DNA from: Azadirachta indica
Taxonomy: Eukaryota > Streptophyta > Magnoliopsida > Sapindales > Meliaceae
Assembly (NCBI GenBank): GCA_022749755.1
Contig: CM040440.1
Location: 6,807,269 to 6,871,268, forward strand
DNA: 64,000 nucleotides
Direction: 5' to 3'
The notes under the pieces are model-generated. The model did not search any database and was not told the origin of the DNA. It was given only the letters and a program-made list of their open reading frames with translations. Shown here one piece after another: positions 23,674-37,191 of the stretch. Position 1 is the first letter of the stretch. Each line of letters opens with the position of its first letter. The position numbers were made by a program, and so were the translations under genes.

Positions 23674-25605
23674 TTAGGCCACGGCCGCACCAGAAAGCTG
23701 AACCTCAGTTGGCTTAACAACATCTTCGCCTTTCTTCGGTGTTGTTTTGTAGTAGCATGCGTATATTACGAGTTGTATCAAGCCTAGAATTGCTCCAAGA
23801 CCATTGCTTATCTGCAAATATATGTTAGATAGGTCAGTCAATTTATTTGAAGATATGCTACTCTAGAAGATTTCCGTGAATCAAAATGGTGTAACTGACA
23901 GGAATTGAAGTTTTACCAGAATGTAGTAGTCTAACTTGATGAGAGCATAAGCTGTCCAAATGCAACCATTGGTAAAGTTTGCCAATGAGAGAAAGAATGG
24001 CATGTACTCCACACTCTTGGTCTTAATAACCTTGTGCTGTTGACAAAGACATAGATATATCATTCAGGGAGTGCAGCCAACAGAAAAAGTTAAAAGCCAA
24101 ATTCAAAGGTATTAAACTTCTGAGTGGATTCTTTTCTGCTTTTCATTCTGTGTATATAACAAATTTACAAATTATAAGTATTAAATAATAAAATGAATAG
24201 GACTGAAGAGAAGAAATGCATACCCAGATGGTGAGAGGTGAACCATACATAATAATGTTGAAGATATCGCATAAAATTCCCACAAACATGGATCTCGTTT
24301 TATGAGTATGAAAAGCCAACAGAGCTATCATAGCAACAATTGCTACGAATATCACTTCACCCAAAAGCCCAAAAGCAACCACTTTCTGAAAATGCAGTTA
24401 CACGATGCCAAAATTAGAGTGCAACTTCAATTACGGAATTAAACAGATAGCAAAAGCTAATGATAAAAGCAATTTTTTTCTGTTCTGAAGAGGTAACATG
24501 GACTCATCGCCAAAATCAAACGTCCGGTTGCTATATGCAACTTTATACATGTCTGTTTTCATATCTTTGTCGTAAGTAGAAAAATGGAGATAATTAAAGA
24601 ATGAATACGAACATACCCTTCCTTTCTTCTGACGGTCATACCAGCAAAATATGGACAAATAGATCAACTCTAATACTAGACCAATAGCATTGATGGTGAT
24701 GACAAGAGTGCTATCAGGATGAATAACAGGCAAACCATAGAAAACCCAAAGCATGCAATTCAGACATGTTGCTATATAAGCATATGGATGGAACTCTTCC
24801 ACATCTTTCCTCTTAATAATTCGCCAAAATGTTGGTCTGCATCACACAATTAATACAGCGTTACAATTAATTCAACATATAAGATTCCGAAGTTTCTCGT
24901 GCAAAGAGTGCTCTTCGCCTATGAAATCTTTTAATTTAAACAAACATATAGCCACTAATTCCCTTTGTCTATTAATTTTGTTAGTTTAAGCAAAAATAAA
25001 CAAAAAATTGATTTGAATTCAAATATGAGCGAGATTCAATTTAAAACTTAATACAAGAAAATCTTATGATGAGTTGAATCGACTATTAAACCGACTAATA
25101 CTGTTTATTATTTTCATGAAAAAAATATTATTTTCTAACATGAAATGCTAGACTAACAGTAACCGATCACTAATTTTATACAAAGTATAATCAGTAACTT
25201 ATTGATGAAGAATGAATCAGGGAATGGATAGTTACGCTGGTGAGAGGAAAAGGCCAAAGGAGACGACATTTCCTGCACAGGAGACAAAAACAAAAAGCCA
25301 TTCGAATTACGTACGATCTCGACACCTGTCTCCATCTCCTCGCAAATCCATCAAACAAATGCCGCCGCCATTGAAAATGAAAATAACGATGCAATCCACG
25401 CAAGCAAATGAAAACGAAAAGAAAATTCTCAAACACTATATTTAATTTTCGAAGCAACGAAAACAAAATTGATTTTCGAATTTACTTCGCAAAAGCACCT
25501 TACTGACACACAAACCCGCACACATGTTATCGATCACCAATCCATCACACTCAAAACTCACTCTAAAAAATCTGCTTCGTTATCTAAACACAAAACAAAA
25601 ATTAA

Positions 25606-25637
<32 letters not shown>

Positions 25638-25689
25638 CGTACGTACCGATGATGCCGACGATATTACGAGCAGTTTCAGCGCTAACCAT
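23674..25689 (-). CDS. SWEET sugar transporter A (clade II type)
   Basis: Six minus-strand exons give 239 codons: 25689-25647, 25272-25236, 24836-24617, 24385-24224, 24036-23917, 23811-23674. The protein has two MtN3/saliva repeats with seven hydrophobic helices. The first repeat shows [38 protein letters not shown] and the pore Asn region [10 protein letters not shown]; the second has [23 protein letters not shown] and the second Trp/Asn pair WTAYAL and ISNGLG. SWEETs are uniporters for sugars; clade II members (SWEET4-8) mainly carry hexoses at the plasma membrane. Exon 2 is 37 nt, as in its neighbour. Where the neighbour has TIM at the exon 4/5 junction this copy has TIW. The tail is short. 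It forms a tandem pair with the gene at 27253-29381. The leader is CT-rich behind a (TA)n tract. Confidence 0.9.
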
Positions 25690-27252
25690 TTTCGAAACTT
25701 AGAAAAGGAGAGGGAGAGGGCGAAAATGTAGAGAGAGAGAGTGAAGAGAATCAAGAGAAGAGTAAATATATATATATATATATATTGGTAAGATAGATTC
25801 AATTAAGCACGAGTTTTTTAGTTAGAGAATAAGTCTTGATTAGATGATACAATCAAGCTCATTTAGTTTTAATTTTAATTGAAATAATAATCCAAAATCT
25901 TATCTCCTTAATTTGCTAGTAATAGTAGTAGTTGTAGTAGTGGTAGTGAGGTTGTAGCGAGCAGCCAGGCTGCCAGTGTTGCAATATCCATGGAATCTCG
26001 AAAGGGCGTTAGACGCGGCATCTAGTACGTTGGGGTTGTTACTGATATTTTTTTAATTAATTAGGAAAATTACGTTCATTACGAAAACGGAAATTAAAAC
26101 CCGATTTTTCTCATTTAATTGCGAGAAAACGTACGTTAGTACGGCTTAATTTTTAATTATATTTTCTTAATAAGTTATTAAGAAGTAATTTTTTAACCAA
26201 TATTCTTAATTAATTAATTACAAGATAACATCTTAGTCTCCTCATTAGGATCATAGTTTTTAGACGTTATGTAATTAATTAATGTTTATAATTTATGTGG
26301 GACTCAGAACAAAAGGAATACTTGCTAAACTGGATAACCAAAAATACTGAACTCATATATTGTTCAAGTAAAATTCATAGGACGAAATATGGAAATTAAA
26401 CTAATTTAATGGGGCTGAACTCAATAATTAATTTTAAGATATATATTAGAACTCTCATTAGGTAATATTTTGATACTGGAATCCACAGAAATTAAATTGG
26501 ATGCACCTCCTGACGTGATCTCCGCCCATTTTTGTGAGTTGGGTTGAAATTACCATATATAAAAAGATTATACTTCAGTATTCCGTTTGTATTTTAAGTG
26601 AATTTAATTAAATACTAAATTAAGATATCCGGATGAAAATTTTTAAAGTTTTAAAAAAATTCACATTTTCTTTCTTTAGGATTATATATCTATTGTGACG
26701 CGAAGTATATAAAATTTAGCATATAAAATTCCGGTGCGGTCAACGTTTAAGGAATGTAGCAGTAGGATATTATATAGAAAATTAGATAGATAATATTGGA
26801 TCATGTGATACAGATAAGGCTTAAAAAACTAGTCAAACATGTGTTGTATTACATATAATAATTTGATGATTGTGCACTTTTACGAATATTGATTGTGCAC
26901 TTATCTTGCTTTCCGTTCATTTTTGGCTTTGATATACCTGGCACGATTCTGGATTAATTCAAAATTAAAAAAAAAAAAAAAAAAACTTCAACAATAATTA
27001 TACATATAATTACAGACTTACAGAAATGTTAATACAATAATATTTTTATTAGTATTTAGCAATACGTACGAAGCATGAATGCTCCTTTCACCACATGCAA
27101 TTTTTACATTAATGTTTGTTGCCCTTCTGATGATGAATCCGGCCGGGTGCATGCACCAAACTGTAAACGTCTCTAAACAAAAACAATATAATGAGAACAA
27201 AATTCAAATTCTGAAACGGAAACATATACATATATATATATATATATATATA
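25690..27252. other. Spacer between the tandem SWEET genes
   Basis: The first ~100 bases are the leader and promoter of SWEET A: on the minus strand a CT-rich leader follows a (TA)n tract at about 25767-25784 that may serve as TATA box. The rest is AT-rich, with an A run near 26970 and a (TA)n tract at about 27230-27252 just beyond the SWEET B stop codon. No gene is visible. Confidence 0.5.
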
Positions 27253-29381
27253 TTAAGCTAAGGGCCTATTTGCAGTAGCAGCAGGGTTGTAGGAAAGCTG
27301 AACATCTGTTGGCTTCTTCTTCTTCTCGTCATCATCTAGGTCCTCGTCTTTGGGTGTAGAACTGTAGTAGCACGCATACAGAATGAGCTGTATTGCCCCA
27401 AATAATGCTCCAATACCATTTCCAATCTGCATAAATTCTTCCTGTTATATATTTTCTTTTGTTTTCCTTACTTATAGAAGTTAAAAAAAAAAAGAAAAAA
27501 AATTGAGGAGTGAATAATAATTTTACCAAAATATAGAGGTCGAATCGAATAAGAGCATAGGTGACCCAAATAACTCCATTAAGAAAGTTGGTGAGTGAGA
27601 GATAGAATGGCATGTACTTGACACTTTTCGTTTTTATCACTTTTCTCTGTCAGCAAGAAACAAAATTGATTAATTTAATTTATTAATGCGATTAATATAT
27701 ATGTAGTGAAAATGAAAAATAAGAAAGTGGTTGTATTTTGTACCATGATGGTGAGAGGGGAAGCGTACATGAGGACTACAAAAATCACGCAAAAGATTCC
27801 AACAATTCGAGACCTATTCTTATGGTTGTGAACAAGTAGCATTGTGCATAGGACCAAGATTGCCAAACTTACTAGCTCTACGATCAGCCAACGAACCACC
27901 TTCCACTGAAATTACACATTTATTAGACGACATTAAAGCAATTAGCACATTTATAAATCTTATTATGTGTGAGTATGAATCCTTACTCGGCCTTTTCTTT
28001 GGGCGAAAATGAAGAAAACGGTGACGTATACGATCTCCATTGCAAGTCCAGTGCTATTGATAGTGACGACGAGTGTGCTATCCGGGGTCACGAATGGTAA
28101 CCCATAATATACCCAAAGCGAACAATTCATTATGGTTGCCAAATAAGGGTCTGGCTTAAACTCTTCCACTGATTTATGCTTGAAAATCTTCACAAATGTG
28201 GGTCTGTCGGTCATAATTTTTTATTAGATTTAAAAATACAAATGTGGGTCATATGGGCTAATATGGAAATAAAAAAAAAAAAAAAAAAAAAAGCCCAACA
28301 ACACATTAAATGCTTTCGTCTATGTTGGTGGGAGTATTTATTAATAATTCAATGGATCAAATCAAATCCTCACTCAAATAAAAGAGCAAAGAAAATACAG
28401 AAGATTAGATTATCAATATAATCAATGTATATGCTTGCACCTTTTGACCTAAGACACAGCCATCATTGGCTGGGTCTACATATTAGGAACTCTCTATACT
28501 CTCCTGAATTTCCATTTCCCCATAAAATATTTTTTTTAAACAATAATAATAATAATAGCCGACCATCTAATTATTAACAGCAAGAAAAGGAAAAGTATTT
28601 TGTCATTATTTATTATCATGTGAATTTTACAAATTTTGACTGTTAACAATATTGATTAATGAATATTAATTAATCTAATTAATAAGTGGATTAAACTTCA
28701 ATTATACTTTTGACTCCATCTCACTCCATCTCATATTGGTTTAAGCAGAAGAGCAAATTAAACTAATTTATCTTCAGAATTAATGGATGGAAAACTCATT
28801 CCTCAGACTATTAATTTCTTTATTAGAGACAATCTTTTACCGCATGCTGTTTTCACATATCATACCTATATTAGATTGGACACTATATTGGGACAATATC
28901 CTAGCTATTACACACCCAGAAAAGAAGAGAAAGAAAGAGAGATTTACATTGGAGAGGCAAATAGGAAGAAGGAGATGACATTTCCTGTAAAATAAAAAAA
29001 AAAAAAAAAGGAAAAACAAAAACAAAGATATATTAGATATTCAGAAATTCAAGAAGTATAGAAGTAGCCTAAAACTGGCTCTGAACGCATAGCAAAAATG
29101 ATAAATTCCTTAAACTTAATTTGTTCTGGATATATATATTTATAAACTGAGAAAAACCAGGCTGCAGTACTAAGTTTAAAACTACCAGAAAATCACACAG
29201 ACAAATCAATTTGTAATGACGAAAATGATGATCACGATCGACCAAAGGATCGATAGAACAATCATCCCATGTTAATTTCAGTGCGAATTTCTTGGAGAAT
29301 AATGGAAAATTGTTGCTAGAATCAAAGTAAAAACATACCAATAATGCCTACAATATTACGGGCGGTTGATGCTGAAACCAT
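27253..29381 (-). CDS. SWEET sugar transporter B (clade II type)
   Basis: Six minus-strand exons give 250 codons: 29381-29339, 28984-28948, 28203-27987, 27905-27744, 27646-27527, 27426-27253. Exons 1, 2, 4 and 5 match SWEET A in length (43, 37, 162 and 120 nt) and the intron phases agree, so the two are tandem duplicates. Motifs are [71 protein letters not shown] and [14 protein letters not shown]. The C-terminus is longer than in A and highly charged ([12 protein letters not shown]), a cytosolic tail that may matter for regulation or sorting. Protein identity with A is only moderate by eye, so the duplication is not recent. Clade II SWEETs usually move hexoses across the plasma membrane; the substrate here is inferred. 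Confidence 0.9.
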
Positions 29382-32300
29382 TGTGCTGAGCTTGGCTAGT
29401 ACTGTGTATGAGAGAAAGAGAGGAAAATTTGATATGAAAAAGTAGTTTATGTGAATGCTATAATATAAAATGAAGACTTGATGAGAAATGTCTCTGGGGT
29501 GATTATAAATGCATTAGTAAGAGAAGAAAGGCATATTATATTGTGATTGATGTGAAAATGACGTGCAAACCTTTCCAAAATCAGAATCTGATATCTCCTC
29601 GATCGGTCTGGTGGGGTATTAATTTCTCGCAGGTTTATCCTTTAATTAATACACCCGAACCAAACAAAACCAACGTAACCCTTTTACAGTTTACACGATA
29701 TTACACTTACGTATTTGGCAATTTCTTTGCGACGTATATATAAGATACTGTACATACAGTAGGGGATAAAAAAATAATTAATAAGATGTGTTGACGTGTA
29801 CCTCAGGTATATGTATAAGTTAACAAATTAAAAATGAAAATTTATTAGTTCTTCTCTATAATTATGAAAATATATCCATTAATTTATTTAAATTCTTTTA
29901 AGTAATCATATTTCGTGGATTATTTTCCTTTTAATTATTTTAATAAAGCGCTTAACTAAATTGATGATTTGAACTTTTATCCGCGTTAACAGAATTAACA
30001 CATTAAGGAAACTAACGAGAAAAACCCAAGGTAGGTAAACGCCATTGCAATATTAGGCAGCATATATGTGTAAAATTAACAAAAAGGTTGTCGATTTAAT
30101 TGATGGACAAGTATTAAAAGTTATGTAACTGATTATCTAAATCGTAATTATTAATTTATTATTAATGAGAATTTAATTAATAAATAAATATAAATGACGG
30201 TAAATGAATGAATGCGGAAGATCTTTTAAGGTTTAGAAGACAACACGTGAATATATGAATGTTCAACCAGCTTCGGTACGTCGCAGCCTCATTTTATTAG
30301 ATTTTATTCAGATTTCTTATTGTAATTTTCTTGTGTGTTTATCATGTGATTATATACTTTACTACTTGTTCGTAATTCATGCAAATTCCATGACTTCTTC
30401 CAGCGTGCCAAGCCGCCCACAGGTCGTAAGAGAAAAACAAAACGTAACATACATTACATCCGTGAACAATATATATATATATATATATATTTTTTATACT
30501 TTTATTATTATAATTTTATTAAGCAACTTTATTGTATACGCCAATTAATATATTATTATGTCATAAGTCATGTAGTGGGGGGAGGAGAGCATCCTTGTTC
30601 AAGTAGAAGACGTCTCTCTAGATTAGGGAGGCAATAGCACCGATATAATGTTACCAAAAAGAACAATAACAACAGTTAATTAAGAACAGAAACAGAAAGA
30701 ATTCTGTGGACGTTAGAAAGAAGAATTTGGGCACGCATGCGACAAGAAGTAAATCGCTAATTTATAACTATAGTCAAATGTTTCTCATTGAATATGGAGG
30801 TTGTTAAAGCTTTAGCGAAAGATATTTTCTCCCTCAGCTAAAAATAACATGCATACATACAAATTAAAAGGAGAGGCAAAATTCGTGGTCTCCTCCTCCT
30901 CCAGATAATTAAGCATCTCATACGTATCTCTATTCTGTATACACAATAATGGACAGCAGACAGACCGAACCTTCATGCGCATGCATGTTTCATTTCTGTA
31001 TTTTGAATTTGGAAACCTAAAATCTGTTTTCTGTTTTATGTCGCTGTCTGGTTTTGGTCTGAATCACTTTCTGAACTTTCCACATCTTCAGCGAATAAAT
31101 CTTCAGAGACGACAACCATTCAATTCAAACGCCACACCTGTATCGTCTGTCCACCGTCCTAAGACCAAATAGCATATGAGTCAGCCGGATAATTGGGATA
31201 ATTTCATTTTGATTCTTAACATTTCAAGAAATGTCACTTTAGTTAGTATGTTTCACATTTAAATAAGAAGGCCTTTAGTTTTATTAAAAATCATCATTTA
31301 AGTTTAAATTATTTCAATCAATATTAATTAGATTTTTTAAGTAAACTTCTGTAAGTTTTGATCCACTGAAGTAGAATAATTTTTAATTTTAATTTATATA
31401 ATATTAATAATTTTCAACTCAATCCTAAAATTTATAAAAATCACGTTGTCATCTTTTATTTTTATTTTTATTTTTAATAATTAAAAAAATAAAATTAATT
31501 GTGTTTCTTGTTGAAAAAAATTCTGCTAATTTGACTATGTAATAATAATAGCTGTTATTATTAGTGTTACAGTTAATTTAGAAGTCAACTTGTTATGGGG
31601 GAAAGCTTGGATTATAAAAGAATGGTTTTCTATTTGCAGGCGTTACATCACATATTGCGAAGAATAGATAGTCCAAAATACTTTAATTTCGTGATTGACA
31701 AGAACCTAATTGCAATGTGTGTCTAGCAAATAACTTCGACACATTGGCTGTCCGATGGGGCCACATGGATGTAAGTGCAAGAGTAGTGACAAATGGGGGA
31801 AAGAATGGAAGAGGGAATCCCAAGTTAAAGTAATTATTGGAGAAAATCTAAAATGCATTTGTTGTAAGATAATTGGAATGTGTTCGATATTTTATTTTAG
31901 AGTAGTTGATCTAGTATTTGAATCTAGAAAGCCCTTCTAACTTGGTTAAACTACAGTGATTTCTAGGATTTTAGCATCGGCCCCCAATTTTGAATTCTCA
32001 ATGGGAAGACACCGCTTCAGACTAGTAGTAAGCTTCAAATTGATCATAAATTAATGGTGTTTTATCAGTATTAAGCAAAACATAAAAGCGTCTAGAAGTT
32101 TTATCTGATATATTAGTTGATGTCTATTCGTTAGAAATATGGTGTATGTCACCACTCTGTTTTATCCACTTAACTGGGGTTTGCGCCAGTTCAATCGACA
32201 ATGATGTGCTCCACTAGCTTTTCACTAGTCCTGAAAATGAAATTATGCAGTGACACTTAAACTATGGGCTGGTTTTGAAACAATTAATCCCACTCATAAT

Positions 32301-35100
32301 TATATATAACACAACTTTGAATTTGATTGAACACAATTTAAATTGCCTGGCTCAAGTAGGAAATTAATGTTGCAAAATTAATCAGCAAAAAGAAAAGAAA
32401 AAAAAAAAAAAGTAACTTTTAATACGGGTTGGATAGAGAGACAACTTATAGCTCTTAAAGTTAGTTGGAAAATTAATTGACAAGCACTTCATGATCTCTT
32501 ATTTCACTTGGGTCATTTTATCTGGATTCTGCATCAAGGATCGTGTTTGGCAACATCTGTGCTTGTTCTATAAACAAATTAATACGTATACTTACGTATC
32601 ATCTATTAGATATATATCATTCTCACATATATAGAACTACTGTATGTCTTTCTTATTCATGATCAAATGGTTCCGTGTATAAAAGTGCACTCTCAAATAT
32701 AAAACCTTATCACATATATGTATACACAAATTCACTTTTTCGGGGTTTCAGAGTAGGACCAAGTAGAAAGCTTATCGATGTTCAAGATTATCCCTTGGAA
32801 ATTGACCATGCATCCAGTTCATCCACTTATTGAAGTGGTAGTTTGAATTTCATGTCTGGAAGGCCGAAAGGTGCCCATCAGTTCAACTGACAATGATCAG
32901 CTCCACTACTCTTCAGCACTGGTTAAAAAAGTAATGCAGTAACTTCACTATTTGAGTACTGGTTTGAAGCAATAACTGCCAGCTCTCATGATTTTATCAC
33001 AACATCGAATTTGATTGAAAGAAATGGGCTCAAATAATGTAAATTGATTTCTTATTGTAATAATCAGCCACCAAATCAAGATAGAGAGACAAGCCAGTTC
33101 TTAATAGGTTATTAGTTGGAAAATGGGCAAGCACTTGATTTCCTATTGACAAATTCAACTCATCGGGATCAATAAGAATAAGTAACGCGGACATACTGCT
33201 CTAGATGTATGGTGGAATTCAATTATATATATATATATATATATACATCTTCTGGGTTCTGCATTAACTAGCTGATCAATACATGTCCCCAGTACACGTG
33301 CCCATGAAATTAATTTGATCCACGTACTTATAGAAGTAACAGAATATATATTTGCTCACATTAACATTAAAAAATATATATATACAGTAAGTAACAATGT
33401 TTTTGATAAAATTAAATGAAATTTTGTATACCATTAAATTGACAAAAAGCTTATTTTAATTCATAGACGAGTTGTTTGAACTTGTAAAAGTAAATATCCA
33501 GTTTTATTTTCTTTTGTTGAAAAATCCCATAGGATTGATATTTGAATTTCACTCTCAATTCAATTTACCAAGCTAACACATACTGTTGATACCTGATTTC
33601 CCCCCTAAGACAATGCAATTATGCAAATCAAAGTTTAATTTATTATGGTTTCAATGTTGCTTCTATGTGTATGAAAAAAAAAAAAAACACTCCCAAATAT
33701 TAAATCATAAAACTGCTATTTATAAACAAAGTTATCAGTATTTCAAATTCAAAGAGGAAAGAAACTTTGTCTCTGAAAATAATAGTACAATCCCTTTTTA
33801 TATTAGAATAAAATGGCTGGTTACCAAATTAATTATATGAAAAGAGATACAATTAATTGAGCATAAAATCAAACAAAAATGTCATAAATCAAAAAAATTA
33901 GTTTAAAAAATTAAATATAGACAAATAATTAAAATATAATTATCTATATTCAATAATATAAGCCTATGTCATGAAAACTGTGATGCTCACTCTTGGATCC
34001 TCGGTCATCAGCCCAATACATGCCAAAAGTACCATCTATTCTATACGAAATATATATATTTATGTATTATGTTTAAAAAAATAAAATCATCATACAGTCT
34101 AAGTTCGCTTTTGAGATGGTACCAAATAATAATGATATTATTAATTATATAATACCATTTAAATGTATCTCCTTTTATCTAGTAGAAAAGCAAATTAAGC
34201 TGGTTAAAAAATGCATTTGACGCCATGCATGCATTGGATTAATCCAAATGCTAATTACGAGATACGATCTTGCTCTTATTGTTTGCTTATTTCCGTAATG
34301 AAAAGAATGTGTGCTCAGTGCTCACACCCAGCCGAATTACCAAACTGAAGGGAAAATGAAACCCATCTACTTGGATTGAATTGACCATCGAGTTCCTCCT
34401 TAATTTAATTTATTTTATTTTATTTTATATATACAATTTGCATTATAAATTGAATAAAATTAAATTGGACATGACACATATATATATTCGGATTGAACAG
34501 AGGAATTAATTAATTAAAGTCGAAGCCTTTAATTAAGTTCTTCAACTGTTTGAATTTGGTTTCTCGATCAAGATTTTTATATAATTGAAATTTCTTATCT
34601 GTAAAATCCTGACTAACAATCATTTCGACATCCTTTGTCCATTTTTACTGCGCTTCCAAGTCATAATTAATTAATGGTAGGTTTAATTGGAGGCAAAATA
34701 GGTTGACAATTAATTTTTTTGACTCATAAAATAGAAATTAAGACCGTACAAGCAGCAATCATCCGGACGGCATGTTTCATGCTTCATCCTCTTAAATACG
34801 ACAGCGAATAATTGTAAGATGCAAGGTCTCAATCACTTAGTTATAATAATGCGAATAAATAATAATTTTTCGTTTTGCTAAAATGACATATCTAGCCTCG
34901 CGGCAAACCAATCACCTCTGACCTGTCAATTTCCAATTCGCCATGCAACAAACTTCATGCCGTTCGATTCGGATAAAATGTAAAACTATAAATTCAGCAT
35001 CTCAACTCAAGACTTCCAACTTCCTCATTCTCATTTATCAACAGTTCGAGCAGATTCTCTTAACAGGGACGACGACGACAACAACAAAACGAAATTTCGA
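29382..35100. other. 5.7-kb AT-rich intergenic region
   Basis: The first ~100 bases hold the SWEET B promoter (minus-strand TATA-like TTTATATTATA near 29460-29470). The region contains (TA)n tracts near 30470 and 33226, several RY-type CATGCATG words (about 30980 and 34220) and a diverged tandem duplication at 32.13-33.40 kb, listed separately. The last ~150 bases are the NRAMP gene leader. I find no credible coding exon; the longest open frames are under 100 codons and have no family features. Confidence 0.55.
32130..33400 (+). repeat. Diverged tandem duplication of a ~0.6-kb segment
   Basis: Two segments starting about 690 bp apart share an ordered series of matches. CAGTTCAATCGACAATGATG at ~32190 corresponds to CAGTTCAACTGACAATGATC at ~32881; GAATTTGATTGAACACA at ~32320 to GAATTTGATTGAAAGAAA at ~33007; ATAGAGAGACAACTTATAGC at ~32430 to ATAGAGAGACAAGCCAGTTC at ~33081; TTAGTTGGAAAATTAATTGA at ~32461 to TTAGTTGGAAAATGGGCAAG at ~33112; GGATTCTGCATCAA to GGTTCTGCATTAA. 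Order and spacing are kept with small indels, so this is an old tandem duplication. No coding frame is shared. Confidence 0.75.
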
Positions 35101-37191
35101 ATGTTGCTTGCAGAAAAATACATGAACAACTCTGAACCCAGAGAAGTGAACGGGTCCAAACATAATGGCGAAACCAACCGCCTCCTGCCATCCTCGTCCG
35201 ACGACGAGGAAACCGCATTCGATTCAAGAGATAGAATCCTGATCGTCGAGACAGACGAATCAGACGTTGACCACGTGCCACCATTCTCGTGGAAAAAGCT
35301 CTGGTTATTCACGGGACCGGGTTTTTTGATGAGTATAGGGTTTCTGGATCCAGGGAATCTGGAGGGGGATCTCCAATCGGGAGCTATAGCAGGGTACTCT
35401 CTTCTTTGGTTGTTAATGTGGGCCACCATCATGGGCCTGCTTATTCAGCTACTGTCGGCCAGACTAGGAGTGGCCACGGGGAGGCACTTGGCGGAGCTCT
35501 GTAGAGAGGAGTATCCGGATTGGGCACGATATGTTCTGTGGTTCATGGCTGAGGTGGCGTTGATTGGAGCTGATATTCAGGAGGTTATAGGAAGTGCCAT
35601 TGCCATTCAGATTTTGAGTAATGGGGTGTTGCCGCTATGGGCTGGTGTTATCATTACCGCATCGGATTGGTAACTAACATTTCTCTTGTATTTATAAGAA
35701 TCCAACGCAAAATAATTATTCTGCATTACCTTAACTAGGTTTTTTTCTTGGTTTTCTCGTGAACAGTTTAATATTTTTATTTCTAGAGAACTATGGAGTG
35801 AGAAAATTAGAAGCTGTTTTCGCGGTGCTGATTTCAACTATGGCTCTATCATTCGCACGGATGTTTGGTGACACACAACCCAGTCGCAAAGAACTGTTAT
35901 TGGGTACTTGAGAAAGTTATTTAATTGTTGCTTCTGTTTTTGAGTATTGCATATATTTATTAAAATTTGTCCTTGATCTACTTTGTAGGTCTTTTGGTTC
36001 CTAGACTCAGCTCAAAAACAATTAGGCAAGCCGTGGGAGTAGTGGGTTGTGTAATTATGCCTCACAATGTATTTTTGCATTCTGCTTTGGTACAATCAAG
36101 GAATATTGATCCCAGCAAGAAAGGAAATGTTCAAGAAGCACTGAACTATTACTCAATCGAGTCATCTGCTGCTCTTTTAGTCTCTCTCATTATCAACTTG
36201 TTTGTAACAACTGTATTCGCCAAGGGATTTTATGGTACTGGGCAAGCGAATAGCATAGGAATAGTTAATGCAGGACAGTACCTGCGGGAGAAATACGGAG
36301 GAGGACATTTTCCAATTCTTTATATATGGGGTATTGGGTTATTGGCGGCTGGACAAAGTAGTACACTAACTGGTACGTATGCTGGGCAATTTATCATGGG
36401 AGGATTTCTCAACCTTCGTTTGAAGAAATGGTTGAGGTCGTTGATCACAAGGAGTTGTGCAATTGTACCAACTATGATTATAGCCCTTGTATTTAACAGT
36501 TCTGAAGCTTCATTAGATGTTCTTAATGAATGGCTTAACGTGCTTCAATCGATGCAAATTCCTTTCGCTCTTATCCCTCTTCTTACCTTGGTATCCAAAG
36601 AGCAGGTCATGGGAGCCTTCAAAGTTGGGCCTGTTATTGAGGTAAGTCAGTCGTTAACCACTCCTTTTTCTGTCCTGGATTCGCATCACAAATTAATGTC
36701 TAGACTTTTTTTCTTTATTAATTATGTAAATTTTGACAAAAGAATAATCTTAGAATTGTGATGAAACCACTAAAATTATAAGAGCAATAAACGCAATAAT
36801 AATATACTACAGTTCACATATGATGAACCGAGGTGGGGCGACAATGAAAACAAATACATCTCTACTATGAATTAATTTTAATTTGTTGTTTGTTTTGTAG
36901 AGGTTGGCGTGGACTGTGGCTGCCCTGGTGATGGTTATTAATGGTTATCTGTTGCTGGATTTCTTTCTTTCTCACGTCAAGGGACTGCTGTTTGGATTGC
37001 TGGTCTGCAGTGCCACGACAGTCTATGCATCATTTATTATGTATCTAGTTACACGTCGCGGTCGTCAGAATTCTTCTTCTTGGTTCAGCTTAGAAATGTC
37101 AAACAGTAATCAGAAAGATAAACACATCCCCGAAATTATTGAGTTTAACAGAGGAACTTTTGAATGTCAGAAACTTACCACTGTCCAATGA
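35101..37191 (+). CDS. NRAMP2: NRAMP-family divalent metal transporter, NRAMP2-like
   Basis: Four exons, 549 codons: 35101-35669, 35767-35903, 35989-36641, 36901-37191. After an acidic, Ser-rich cytosolic N-terminus comes [20 protein letters not shown]. The metal-site motifs are present: DPGN in helix 1 ([20 protein letters not shown]) and MPHN in helix 6 ([18 protein letters not shown]). The family transport signature [20 protein letters not shown] follows, and about twelve hydrophobic helices are visible. Plant NRAMPs are proton-coupled Mn2+/Fe2+ transporters. From memory the closest Arabidopsis protein is NRAMP2 ([37 protein letters not shown]), which works at the trans-Golgi in Mn use; NRAMP3, 4 or 5 are less likely. 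Two in-frame ATGs, at 35101 and 35122, are possible starts. A 60-codon uORF (34943-35125) would overlap the start if the transcript begins far enough upstream. Confidence 0.92.
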
